Shown: piece by piece, positions 16,443 to 24,777 of the stretch
How positions within the stretch are numbered: the stretch's first letter is position 1
Layout: every line of letters starts with the position of its first letter
From: CANLBN01 sp050633525
GTDB taxonomy: Bacteria > Pseudomonadota > Gammaproteobacteria > Pseudomonadales > Cellvibrionaceae
DNA: 64,000 bases
Direction of reading: 5' to 3'
Assembly (NCBI GenBank): GCA_050633525.1
Contig: JBOEGR010000015.1
Coordinates: 1 to 64,000, forward strand
Program-made: the position numbers and the translations under genes
The notes under the pieces: generated by a model
Seen by the model: the letters and a program-made list of their open reading frames with translations, nothing else
Databases searched by the model: none
Told to the model about the DNA's origin: nothing

Positions 16443-17357
16443 ATGATATTTAAAATATTAATAGTGGATCCTATTGATGAAGAAGCTATAAGATTTTTAC
16501 AGAAAAAATATCATGTTCTCATTAATCTTCGACCATCAAGAGAAGATTTTTTAAATAACATTGCTGATGCTGATGTGTTAATAATGCGAAGTGGTGTAAC
16601 AGTTGACGCAGAAGTTTTGCGAGCAGCTAAGTCCCTTAAAGTTATCGCGCGCGCTGGAATAGGCTTGGATAATATTGATGTTAAAGTGGCAAATAAAAAA
16701 GGTATCTTTGTGTTTAGGGTGCCGTCACAGTCATCGCAGTCAGTTGCAGAACTTTGTATGGGCCTAATTTTTTCGTTGATGCGTAAAATACCTTTGGCAA
16801 ACACTCAAGTTAAGAGCAATATATGGAAAAAGTCTGAAATGCAGGGTGTTGAGTTAAGCGGCAAAACCATAGGTATTATTGGTCTTGGAGATATTGGTCT
16901 AAAAATTGCGCGTTCATCAAAATTGTTAGGTATGAATGTAATAGCATGTGTTGATCATTATTCCTCATTAAGAAAATTTCTTATGAGGCTTAAGAAAATT
17001 GCTCTGGTCGATTTAGACGTCGTCATTAAAAAATCACATATTATAGTTGTGGCGACACCATTAAATAGTAATACAAGACATATGATAGATAAACATAAGT
17101 TTGAACTTATGAAGGAGTCTCCATTTGTAGTAAATATTGCCAGGTCTGAAATTATTAATGAAGATGATCTTATTGCTGCCATTGAATCTAATCAAATCGC
17201 CGGGTTTGCCACAGATGTTCCTCATGGTGAAGGTTGTGAAAGCAAGCTTGCTGCTTATGAAAATGTAATATTGACCCCTCATATAGGTGCAATGACATGT
17301 GAAGCGCAAAAAAGAATTGGTGATAAAGTTATTCATGGCATTGTGAATAACTTATAG
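16443..17357 (+). CDS. D-2-hydroxyacid dehydrogenase (SerA-like, without regulatory domain)
   Basis: A 304-residue NAD-dependent dehydrogenase. It keeps the nucleotide motif GLGDIG and the full catalytic set: Arg in NIARSE, Asp and Glu in TDVPHGE (Glu five residues after Asp), and His in LTPHIG. The best resemblance is to 3-phosphoglycerate dehydrogenase cores, with no ACT domain. SerA handles 3-phosphohydroxypyruvate and 3-phosphoglycerate. Phosphonopyruvate is the phosphonate analogue of the former, so reduction to 3-phosphonolactate is the natural proposal. Such a step would also pull the unfavourable PEP mutase equilibrium. It has a ribosome site (GGAAAGGG about 10 bases upstream) and lies 20 bases after the PdxH-like gene. 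Confidence 0.88.
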   Translation: MIFKILIVDPIDEEAIRFLQKKYHVLINLRPSREDFLNNIADADVLIMRSGVTVDAEVLRAAKSLKVIARAGIGLDNIDVKVANKKGIFVFRVPSQSSQSVAELCMGLIFSLMRKIPLANTQVKSNIWKKSEMQGVELSGKTIGIIGLGDIGLKIARSSKLLGMNVIACVDHYSSLRKFLMRLKKIALVDLDVVIKKSHIIVVATPLNSNTRHMIDKHKFELMKESPFVVNIARSEIINEDDLIAAIESNQIAGFATDVPHGEGCESKLAAYENVILTPHIGAMTCEAQKRIGDKVIHGIVNNL

Positions 17358-17371
17358 GTTAGCGTTGCTAT

Positions 17372-18541
17372 ATGAATGCTTCATTAGCTTGTTTAGACTA
17401 TACGAATATAGTTAGAGGTCAGACCTTAATATATTCGGCGGGATTTAACGTATCTTTAGATTTGAAAGATACTTCTCGTATTGATATTGAGATTGAAGAA
17501 ATAAAAACACTCAGTAATTCAGGATGTAGAGTTGTAATTTTATCACACCAAGGTAGCTATAAAAATAAAACAGCTTGTGGCCTTGAGTATATTGCAAATT
17601 ACCTATCAGAAAAGATATCTACAAAAGTTACTTATTGCCCTGAAAGTATTGGAAATACGGCTTTAAATTTTGTTAAGTCTCTAAGTGATGGTGATATAGC
17701 CTTATTAGGCAATACTCGACAATATTTAGGGGAAGAGTCTGGATGTAAAATTTTAGCTGGTCAATTCGCTAAATTAGGCGATTTTTTAGTGCTAGGTGGC
17801 TTTTCAAAAGCACATAGAGAGCACTCGTCAAATTATCATATACTTGATTATATTCCATCATATTTGTCAGTAAGTTTTAAAAAAGAATTAATTTTACTTG
17901 ATTCTTTAATTAACAATAGAAACGAAAAAATACTTGTTGTTTTAGGTGGTATCAAAGATGAAAAAATTACAAAAGGACTCTCCATTTTGATTGAAAAGGC
18001 TGATGTTATTATTCCAGGTGGCATTGTTTTAAATAATATTTTAAAAGCATTAGGTTTTTTTGTTGGGGATTCTTTTCTTGGTAGTATGCCAAATAATTTA
18101 TACAAAATAACATTAGATATAGTGAATAATAAAAAGTACTTAAAAAAAATTTATATTCCTGATAGTTTAATTATATCAAATGGACATAAGCATAAAACTG
18201 TTGCTGTCAATACCCACTTTCCTGAAGGCTGGAAAATAGTTGATTTTTCTTTATCAAAACATGTCTATATTTTTTTTGAAAATTGTAAAACTAAAGTTAT
18301 AGTGGCTGGAACGCCTTGTGATGTTATTAATAAAAATACTAATGCATTGATAGAGCTGTTGCAAATATTTGAAAGCTACAATGTTTCTCCATTGGTGATG
18401 GGAGGGGATACCATAGAAGACTTTTCAGGTAACTATGCTAAGTCTACAGGTGGCGGGGCTTCGCTAAGCTACCTATGCGATGGGAAATTGCCATTACTCG
18501 AAAAGTTATCTGATAATCAAAAAAAGTTTGGTATAGCCTAA
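17372..18541 (+). CDS. Divergent phosphoglycerate kinase homologue
   Basis: A 389-residue protein with the PGK layout: GFNVSLD (24-30; family DFNVPL), SHQGSY (58-63; family SHLGRP), LLGNTRQYLGEE (111-122), GGFSKAHREHSS (142-153), VLGGIKDEKI (190-199), and C-terminal VMGGDT and STGGGASLSYL. Several substrate-contact residues differ from housekeeping PGK: the first Asp and an Arg in the N-terminal motif, the RP after SHxG, and the family NGPMGVFE, which is AGTPCDVIN here. This implies an altered carboxylate substrate. PGK makes an acyl phosphate from 3-phosphoglycerate. Phosphonolactate lacks only the bridging oxygen. The product would feed the ArgC-like reductase. It ends in a TAATG overlap with the next gene. 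Confidence 0.82.
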   Translation: MNASLACLDYTNIVRGQTLIYSAGFNVSLDLKDTSRIDIEIEEIKTLSNSGCRVVILSHQGSYKNKTACGLEYIANYLSEKISTKVTYCPESIGNTALNFVKSLSDGDIALLGNTRQYLGEESGCKILAGQFAKLGDFLVLGGFSKAHREHSSNYHILDYIPSYLSVSFKKELILLDSLINNRNEKILVVLGGIKDEKITKGLSILIEKADVIIPGGIVLNNILKALGFFVGDSFLGSMPNNLYKITLDIVNNKKYLKKIYIPDSLIISNGHKHKTVAVNTHFPEGWKIVDFSLSKHVYIFFENCKTKVIVAGTPCDVINKNTNALIELLQIFESYNVSPLVMGGDTIEDFSGNYAKSTGGGASLSYLCDGKLPLLEKLSDNQKKFGIA

Positions 18542-19659
18542 TGAAATTTGAACATTATTTACCGACAAAAATAGTCTACGGTAGGCAGACTTCATATTCT
18601 ATTGGTGAGTATGTTAAGCACTATGGTAAAAGGCCTCTCGTTGTTTCGGGTATTTCTTCTTACGAGAAGAGTCATTTTAGAAAGCCGATTGAGCGCTCTT
18701 TAACTGATAATGATTTAGAATTTTCTACTTATTTTGGTGTGCAACCTGACCCGATCGCTGCTCAGGTCAACGATATTGTCGACTCAATTCAGTCTAATAA
18801 CAACGATTGTTTGGTTGCTATTGGTGGAGGTAGTGTTATCGATTCTGTTAAGGCCGCATCTGTGGGCTTGCCATTTGGTAAAGTGAATCATTTAATTGGT
18901 AAAAATCTATCTGATGATCATATTACATTACCCGTAATTGCGGTTCCTACGACTTTTGCAACAGGGGCTGAAGTAACTAAAGGTGCAATTATATGTGATG
19001 AATTAACAGGTTTTAAGTCTGGAATTCGAGGTAATAGTTTATTTCCTAAATTAGCTTTGGTTGATCCTTGTTTAACTGAAACCCTGCCATTGCAAATAGC
19101 TATAGAAAGCGGCTTTGATGCTTTTTCTCACTTACTTGAAACGGCCATTTCTACTCGTAAAACACGTTTTAGCCAGTTATATTCACAGTCATTATTGCCC
19201 AAATTAGTTTCAAATATGCGTTTTATTAAGTCAAATGGTTTGACAGAAGAAGTTATAGATGACATGAGTTTCGCTGCTTTATTGGGGGGTATAAGTGTAG
19301 CTAATTGTGGCACATGTTTACCACATAGACTTCAACAAGCAATAGGAAGCTTTCCCGAAATTAAGATAAATCATCCACAAGGACTAGCAATAGTTTATTC
19401 TAGCTGGGCAAAGTTTGTTCACCCATATGTAGAAGAACCGCTTGATAGTCTTTGTCAGTTATTAGGTGTAAGCAATTTTCCTGATTTCATTGCTAGCTTT
19501 ATTCATTTTCTGGGATTAGACTATAAGCTGAGTGATTTTGGTTTTACCTGTGCTGATATACCTAAAATATTATTAAGTATTAGTGGGGATGTAGAAAATG
19601 ATCCTATAGAGTTAGATAAAGAAGTTGTTGCATCTAAAATATTAAATGAATCATTATGA
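18541..19659 (+). CDS. Iron-containing (group III) alcohol dehydrogenase
   Basis: A 372-residue enzyme with the coenzyme motif IGGGSVIDSVKAA (about 98-110), PTTFATGAEVT, and metal ligands in the usual order: Asp in LVDPCLTETLP, His in GFDAFSHLLE, LPHRLQQAIGS and NHPQGLA. Group III dehydrogenases reduce aldehydes. PhpC and relatives reduce phosphonoacetaldehyde in other phosphonate clusters. Here it could reduce the aldehyde made by the kinase/reductase pair. It is the last gene of the operon. No clear terminator follows. Confidence 0.88.
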   Translation: MKFEHYLPTKIVYGRQTSYSIGEYVKHYGKRPLVVSGISSYEKSHFRKPIERSLTDNDLEFSTYFGVQPDPIAAQVNDIVDSIQSNNNDCLVAIGGGSVIDSVKAASVGLPFGKVNHLIGKNLSDDHITLPVIAVPTTFATGAEVTKGAIICDELTGFKSGIRGNSLFPKLALVDPCLTETLPLQIAIESGFDAFSHLLETAISTRKTRFSQLYSQSLLPKLVSNMRFIKSNGLTEEVIDDMSFAALLGGISVANCGTCLPHRLQQAIGSFPEIKINHPQGLAIVYSSWAKFVHPYVEEPLDSLCQLLGVSNFPDFIASFIHFLGLDYKLSDFGFTCADIPKILLSISGDVENDPIELDKEVVASKILNESL

Positions 19660-20556
19660 TTCTGAAGCGCTATTATTGAAATTTTATAATTAATTTATTG
19701 TTCCAATCTATTTTGTTCTGGAGTACCTACTACGCTTATATAAATAGATCTGTGGCAGATTTCGTTAATGATACCCAGTAGTGCTTCCATCGTTTTCATT
19801 TTATGCGATTTATTTATAATTGTGTGTTTTATTTTTCTAGAAATAGATTAGACAAAAAGTTAATCATTTGTGCCGTTAAAAATTTTAGACAAGAGTGGAA
19901 GTATAAGAGAAGATATACGTATTGCTAACAATACATGTAATCCTCACTACTAATATCTACCACCAAAATTAGCAGTCACTAAGCTACAATAATTAAAGAT
20001 ATTTTATATCACTGTTGTCCCGTTAACTTTCAAAATAACTGCATCTGATATTGATTAAGGGCTCAGGAATAATTGGATTACTTCTAAACAAGAAGATCAA
20101 TATGGAGGTTATTAAGAAGGCTATGGAAGAGTCTGCTGAACTTCACAGAGAAACTAATCAATTATTAAAATCTATATTGGATACTCTAAAAAGGTAATGG
20201 GTATTGATTGTTTAAAAAGCTTGCCCAGTCAACGGTTTGTTTGTAAGCCTGTTGGGAACTCTTATGGTGGAGACTTTACGGCTTTAACTTACCACCAACC
20301 CACTGTCTGATAAGTGCTACACATTACTCAGATGGAAAAACGGATATTCAATGGATAGCAACTCATTACAAGCATGACTAACTGATTACGATTTGTCTGG
20401 CAACTACTTGGTAGCCAGCTAAATAATTATTGATGAACTCTTCACTGACTACAAATTGTCTACAACAGTCCTGAATAGTTATGCTTTGTGAGGCAATTGT
20501 GCAACCAACGACCTCTTTTAGCCTTTATAAATCAATAAGTTACGTGAGTCAGTATA
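19660..20556. other. Nearly gene-free right end of the island
   Basis: About 900 bases between the last dehydrogenase gene and the right attachment repeat. I find no frame over 60 codons, no RNA gene and no strong terminator. A 31-codon frame at 20102-20197 is the only coding candidate. The region probably holds decayed mobile-element DNA, perhaps of the lost integrase, though no residual integrase motif is visible. Confidence 0.5.
20102..20197 (+). CDS. Possible 31-residue helical micro-protein or remnant
   Basis: An ATG frame in the empty right end of the island encodes a charged amphipathic sequence (MEVIKKAMEESAELHRETNQ, then LLKSILDTLKR). A weak GAAG precedes the start by about 6 bases. 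Composition is protein-like and helical, but the length and lack of context make chance quite possible. Confidence 0.25.
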   Translation: MEVIKKAMEESAELHRETNQLLKSILDTLKR

Positions 20557-20582
20557 GCTTTTAACCAATTGGTCACTGGTTC
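20557..20582 (+). repeat. Right attachment repeat (tRNA-Lys fragment)
   Basis: Exact copy of tRNA-Lys bases 5764-5789, with no acceptor or D-arm around it, so it is not a tRNA gene. It marks the right border of the island. Confidence 0.85.
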
Positions 20583-20604
20583 TACTGGAATTGTTCTTTC
20601 AGTC

Positions 20605-20743
20605 GGTTCGACAAAACGGCAGGGCAAGTTTTTGCTCCTGGAAAACTTCCATTTCCTACGTCCATATAGGTCACTGCCGTTTTGGGCATCGCGCTGTTAG
20701 CTATGGGCGAAGCCCGAACGCCATGAAAGGCGTGAGTCAATCC
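20605..20743 (+). repeat. Dispersed palindromic repeat, copy 2 (139 bp)
   Basis: It shares with 5885-5966 the left border GGTTCGACAAAACGGCA, the return arm GCCGTTTTGG and the right border GTGAGTCAATCC. The extra length is an insertion between the arms, after the first arm. The copies flank the two island ends at about 20-100 bases from each attachment repeat. Open frames crossing it (for example 20591-20917) are not genes. Confidence 0.65.
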
Positions 20744-20876
20744 AACTATATAAAGCGTTTCTCTGATTTTTTGAGTACATCATTCGGTTGGTTCTTTAAT
20801 GTATGCTCATTCTTATCGGAATGTACTTTTATGTCATTCGACACACTCGTCGGAAGCCAAGGGGTAGCTTGTACTT

Positions 20877-21785
20877 CTATCTTTCCCACATGGGAGGATT
20901 ACCCAATTTTTCAATAAGAAAATCAATAAACACTCTCACCTTGGATGTCAGCACATTCGATTTAGGGTACACCAGCCAAATAGCAGCCTGATCCTCGACT
21001 TGATAGTCCGGTAATACACGAATAAGAGTCCCTTGTTTTAGTTCAGAGTCAATATTCCACGTCGAACTCATACTAATACCAACTCCTGCTTTTGTCGCAA
21101 TACGCATGCTTGCACCATCATCACAAATGACTCGATACTTCCCTTTAGGTGGTGGAAATGAGCACTCGCGACCTTGCTTAGTGGATACTAGTTTTCTTGG
21201 TTTAGCGTTCGCAAAAGCCAGAAGTTGATGCTCTTCAAGATCATCTGGAGTGTCTGGCGTGCCGTGTTTATGTAAATAAGCAGGAGATGCGCAAAGGATT
21301 CTGGTGTCATCGGCTAGCTTTCTACCGATTAGGCTACTGTCTTCGGCAGCATAGTTTCTTAAAGCCAAGTCAAACCCGCCTTCAATGAGGTTCATTTTAG
21401 TATCTGATAGCTTTAGCTCTACAGTGACATCAGGGTAACGCTCTAAGAATTCGGGTAAAACAGGTGCAATATATAATTGAGAAAATGTGCTTGAGGCAGC
21501 GAATCTGATAGTACCACTCACCTTTGACTTGCCATGACCTAGCGCAGCCAAAGCAGCGTCTTCTTGCGCGATGATCTCTCTGGCATAGGGTAAAAATTCA
21601 GCGCCTTCTATTGATAAGGTGACCTTGCGAGTCGACCTGTGAAATAGATCTGCCCCTAGTTTGACCTCAAGCTTCGATAATCGAGCACTCGCAACAGAAG
21701 GGGCCAACCCAAGGCTGCGACCTGCCGCGCTGATATTGAGCATATCGGCAGCCACCACAAAAAGTCTAATGCCATCTGTTTCCAT
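20877..21785 (-). CDS. LysR-family transcriptional regulator
   Basis: A 302-residue LysR protein with an N-terminal winged helix-turn-helix (IRLFVVAADMLNISAAGRSL then GLAPSVASARLSKLE) and a substrate-binding domain. It is the CrgA/DmlR-like type with RSTRKVTLSIEGAEF. It is divergent from the CmcJ/NvfI-like oxygenase gene at 21907, with only about 120 bases between, and so probably controls it. It is the first chromosomal-looking gene after the island. Confidence 0.9.
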   Translation of the reverse strand: METDGIRLFVVAADMLNISAAGRSLGLAPSVASARLSKLEVKLGADLFHRSTRKVTLSIEGAEFLPYAREIIAQEDAALAALGHGKSKVSGTIRFAASSTFSQLYIAPVLPEFLERYPDVTVELKLSDTKMNLIEGGFDLALRNYAAEDSSLIGRKLADDTRILCASPAYLHKHGTPDTPDDLEEHQLLAFANAKPRKLVSTKQGRECSFPPPKGKYRVICDDGASMRIATKAGVGISMSSTWNIDSELKQGTLIRVLPDYQVEDQAAIWLVYPKSNVLTSKVRVFIDFLIEKLGNPPMWER

Positions 21786-21906
21786 TCATTATCCTCAAAA
21801 AACGAATTCTGAAGCCAATAATAGACTATTTATTCTTTATATAAAAATAATTACCATAACTTCGGTTTTGAAATCAGTCCGTTTGAGGTTTGTGTGGGAG
21901 TCAAAT

Positions 21907-22707
21907 ATGAATGTAAAGGCATCGGTTAATTACCACATAAAGAGTCATGAGCCTCAAGCATTCTTCTTTGACGTTGATGGTATTGCCGGTAATTTGATTG
22001 CTCCTACATTAATCGAGACTGAAATTGATGTTCAGGATATAAGGGGTAAGGCTGACAGCGTTAATTTTAAGGACGACGGCATTTTGTTTGTTGAGCATAT
22101 GTCTTCAATCGCTCATTTCGACAATGATAATGATGATTGGCAAGCTCAATACGACGAAGAAATCATTACGCTATTAACGCATAACATTCATGCACAGGAA
22201 GTGATTGTATTTGATCACACCATTAGAGCGGATAGCGTGGAACCTGAACGCAAGCCTGCACGAAATGTTCATAACGACTACAGTCCCAAAGGCGCAAATC
22301 AGCGTTTAATCGATTTACTTGGGCGTCAAGGTGCGGCTGAGTTTCAAAAAGGTAACTTTGGTTTTGTTAATGTGTGGCGTCCGATTGAACACACTATAAC
22401 AAGGTCACCACTGGGCTTTATCCGCCCAAGTTCTATGCGGACGGACGACTGGATGACAATAGAGTTGGTTTATCCTGATCGCATGGGACAAATTTTAGGC
22501 GCCGTATCAAACCCTAATCATGAATGGTTTTACCAATCCAATATGAAGGTTAATGAAACGATTATTTTTAATATTTATGACAATAGTGGGCGACCGCATT
22601 TAGCTCATAGTGCCTTGGATATTCATGAAGGGGATATCAAGGAGAAAAATGATTCCCCACACTCTCGAAAAAGTATAGAAACACGCACATTGGTTCGATA
22701 TGGGTAG
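21907..22707 (+). CDS. CmcJ/NvfI-family non-heme iron oxygenase
   Basis: The start is ATG 21907 with GGGAG 6 bases upstream. A longer in-frame extension back to 21661 overlaps the LysR gene and is not credible. The 266-residue product has NVHNDYSPKGANQRL with the iron-binding HxD pair (His122, Asp124), FGFVNVWRPI, and RPHLAHSALDI carrying the distal His (His234 most likely). This is the layout of the CmcJ/NvfI family, related to the cephamycin 7-alpha-hydroxylation protein CmcJ and fungal oxygenases. Substrate unknown. It pairs with a LysR regulator and lies 136 bases before a second Fe/2OG oxygenase. Confidence 0.75.
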   Translation: MNVKASVNYHIKSHEPQAFFFDVDGIAGNLIAPTLIETEIDVQDIRGKADSVNFKDDGILFVEHMSSIAHFDNDNDDWQAQYDEEIITLLTHNIHAQEVIVFDHTIRADSVEPERKPARNVHNDYSPKGANQRLIDLLGRQGAAEFQKGNFGFVNVWRPIEHTITRSPLGFIRPSSMRTDDWMTIELVYPDRMGQILGAVSNPNHEWFYQSNMKVNETIIFNIYDNSGRPHLAHSALDIHEGDIKEKNDSPHSRKSIETRTLVRYG

Positions 22708-22843
22708 CTTGTAATGGTGTTTTTATACTGGGAAGGCTCAGGTCCCGTTTTGCCGTTCTGTTTTTATTGAGACCAATGTAATCCATTCAGTTTATGAGTA
22801 ACTGCGTATCAGCTATTTAGTAATAGTATCAGGAGAAAACAAG

Positions 22844-23815
22844 ATGATCAGTACATTTAAGGAACACACTCAGCTTAGCCAACGATCTAGCCAGAAACTC
22901 GGTCAGCAATTGAGTCAACTACAACGTGCTCGGGCCTTAGAGTTACCATCACGAGAAGACATGCTGAACCGTGCTCCTTCTGTGCAACAGTTTTGGAATA
23001 ACAACAGACAGTTACTGAGTGACGCTTGGGTAGAGTGGGAAGAGAGCGAGAAGCATAGCTTGTTTACGCCTAACGATTCACTGTTAGATGCCAAACTGCG
23101 CGATGCTGTGATGCAAGCATGGGAAGATCCAACAAAGGAGTCCGCAGTACTGAACCTATGGGAAGAAGTTTCTACTGATGTTTTTCAATGCCAGTTTTTT
23201 GATCCCCAAGGCCTTAGGGATTTACGCAATTATCTAGATAAGATAGCGGATGCACAAATCCCCTTGCGTCCGCCTTATGGTATTGCGCTCAACCGTAGGG
23301 GCGCAATGCTTGATCAGCGCTCGGAAGGGTTTCTTGCAGCACCTAGTTTTCAAGTTTTTTATCGTGAGTTAATGGATAAGTATATGCGGCCCATCAGCCG
23401 CTTATTATTTCCGGAAGTGATGGGCTATGACAACCAGACTTTCGGGTTTTCCATTCATTATCAACCGGGCATGGACACATCACTTCAACCCCATACAGAT
23501 GCATCTGCTGCCACATTAAATATTAATCTCAATATGCCCAATGAAACATTCACTGGGTCTGAAGTGGACTTTTATGATGCGAACCTAGGTACAACCAATA
23601 GGCTTGCGTTCAAACCCGGCATGGCAATGTTACATCGAGGCAGTGTGCCGCATGCGGCACAAACCATTACCAGTGGAGAGCGCTCAAATATTGTGTTGTG
23701 GCCATACGGCGATGGTGGACAAATACCATTGCAGAGAGCAGCTCGCCATACTATCGATGCGCAGGCACGCTGGACTGTGCCAACTGCCACTTATGACAAA
23801 GTTGCTCCGTTTTAA
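22844..23815 (+). CDS. Fe(II)/2-oxoglutarate-dependent dioxygenase, prolyl-hydroxylase-like
   Basis: A 323-residue protein preceded by AGGAGAAAAC. The C-terminal half carries HxD (His217, Asp219 in QPHTDAS), the distal His270 (GSVPHAA) and the 2-oxoglutarate-binding Arg280 (GERSNIVLW), in the order and spacing of procollagen-hydroxylase-like double-stranded beta-helix enzymes. The N-terminal 110 residues are helical and unassigned. Substrate unknown. Confidence 0.8.
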   Translation: MISTFKEHTQLSQRSSQKLGQQLSQLQRARALELPSREDMLNRAPSVQQFWNNNRQLLSDAWVEWEESEKHSLFTPNDSLLDAKLRDAVMQAWEDPTKESAVLNLWEEVSTDVFQCQFFDPQGLRDLRNYLDKIADAQIPLRPPYGIALNRRGAMLDQRSEGFLAAPSFQVFYRELMDKYMRPISRLLFPEVMGYDNQTFGFSIHYQPGMDTSLQPHTDASAATLNINLNMPNETFTGSEVDFYDANLGTTNRLAFKPGMAMLHRGSVPHAAQTITSGERSNIVLWPYGDGGQIPLQRAARHTIDAQARWTVPTATYDKVAPF

Positions 23816-23909
23816 TTAGGGTCACTGGAGATATCGGCGCAAGGTAGAAAATTTTTTGAAAGAAACCAACAACATCATATTCCCTTAATTTTGATTGATA
23901 GGATAAGAA

Positions 23910-24728
23910 ATGAAAAAAACCATTTTACTTACCGGTGCGACCGATGGCATTGGTTTTGAAACTGCAAAAATATTTGCTGCACAAGGTCACAACTTATTAT
24001 TGCATGGCCGTAGTGAATCAAAACTAGATAATGTCAAAGAAGCATTAGTTAAACTCAATAAAAATGTGAGCATTGAATTATTTCAAGCAGATTTATCTGA
24101 TCTATTAGCAGTTGAGCAATTGGTCTTATCAATAACGAAGAATCACTCCAGTATTGATGTATTAATCAATAACGCCGGTGTATTTAAAACACCTAAAGCT
24201 ATCACTGATGATGGTTATGATATTCGCTTTATGGTGAACACTATCGCACCGTATTTATTGACGCAGCGATTACTGCCCTTATTGCACCAACAGGGGCGTG
24301 TGATCAACCTTTCATCTGCCGCACAAGCCCCCGTTAGTTTTGATGCTCTCAGGGGGCAGCAATCACTTAACGACAGTGAAGCTTACGCGCAAAGTAAATT
24401 GGCGATAACCATGTGGACTTATCAGTTAGCAACATTTTTGAGTGCCAATGCGCCGTCGTTGGTTGCCGTGAATCCCGCCTCATTTTTAGGCAGCAAAATG
24501 GTAAAAGAGGCTTATGGATCGGATGGTAAAGATTTAAGTATTGGTGCAGATGTTTTAGTGCGTGCGGCATTGGATAATGAATTTGCCAATATTAAAGGAC
24601 GGTATTTTGATAATGATATTGGTAACTGGTCTCAACCGCACCCTGATGCGCTGGACGAGTCAAAGAATAAAAAACTCATTACGGTTATTGATGAAGTAAT
24701 AAAACAACTTGGTATAGACCTAATATAA
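23910..24728 (+). CDS. Short-chain dehydrogenase/reductase
   Basis: A 272-residue classical SDR: TGATDGIGFE (8-17), LINNAG (85-90), Ser135-Ser136 and YAQSK (Tyr159, Lys163). The C-terminal part resembles the light-dependent protochlorophyllide reductase/retinol dehydrogenase-like SDRs. It is followed after about 50 bases by an enoyl-CoA hydratase homologue, probably in one transcript. Substrate unknown. Confidence 0.88.
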   Translation: MKKTILLTGATDGIGFETAKIFAAQGHNLLLHGRSESKLDNVKEALVKLNKNVSIELFQADLSDLLAVEQLVLSITKNHSSIDVLINNAGVFKTPKAITDDGYDIRFMVNTIAPYLLTQRLLPLLHQQGRVINLSSAAQAPVSFDALRGQQSLNDSEAYAQSKLAITMWTYQLATFLSANAPSLVAVNPASFLGSKMVKEAYGSDGKDLSIGADVLVRAALDNEFANIKGRYFDNDIGNWSQPHPDALDESKNKKLITVIDEVIKQLGIDLI

Positions 24729-24777
24729 AACTGTGGCTGATCAAGCTACATTTAATTCACTAACGAGGAAAAATTTG

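Larger units (their letters stand above)
5764..20582. mobile_element. tRNA-Lys-integrated genomic island carrying a phosphonate gene cluster
   Basis: The 26 bases from the anticodon stem to the T-loop of tRNA-Lys (5764-5789) recur exactly at 20557-20582 in the same orientation, the expected trace of integration into a tRNA 3' half. The DNA between is clearly more AT-rich than both flanks from about 6.6 to 20.5 kb, opens with transposase remnants and carries a self-contained operon. No integrase, excisionase or transfer gene is seen, so the island looks immobilised. The host chromosome resumes at about 20.9 kb. Confidence 0.8.

Noticed and set aside
20591..20991. Plus-strand frames through the palindromic repeat at 20605-20743 and into the LysR 3' end
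   Set aside because: Composition follows the repeat, they run over the convergent LysR gene, and no known protein features appear.
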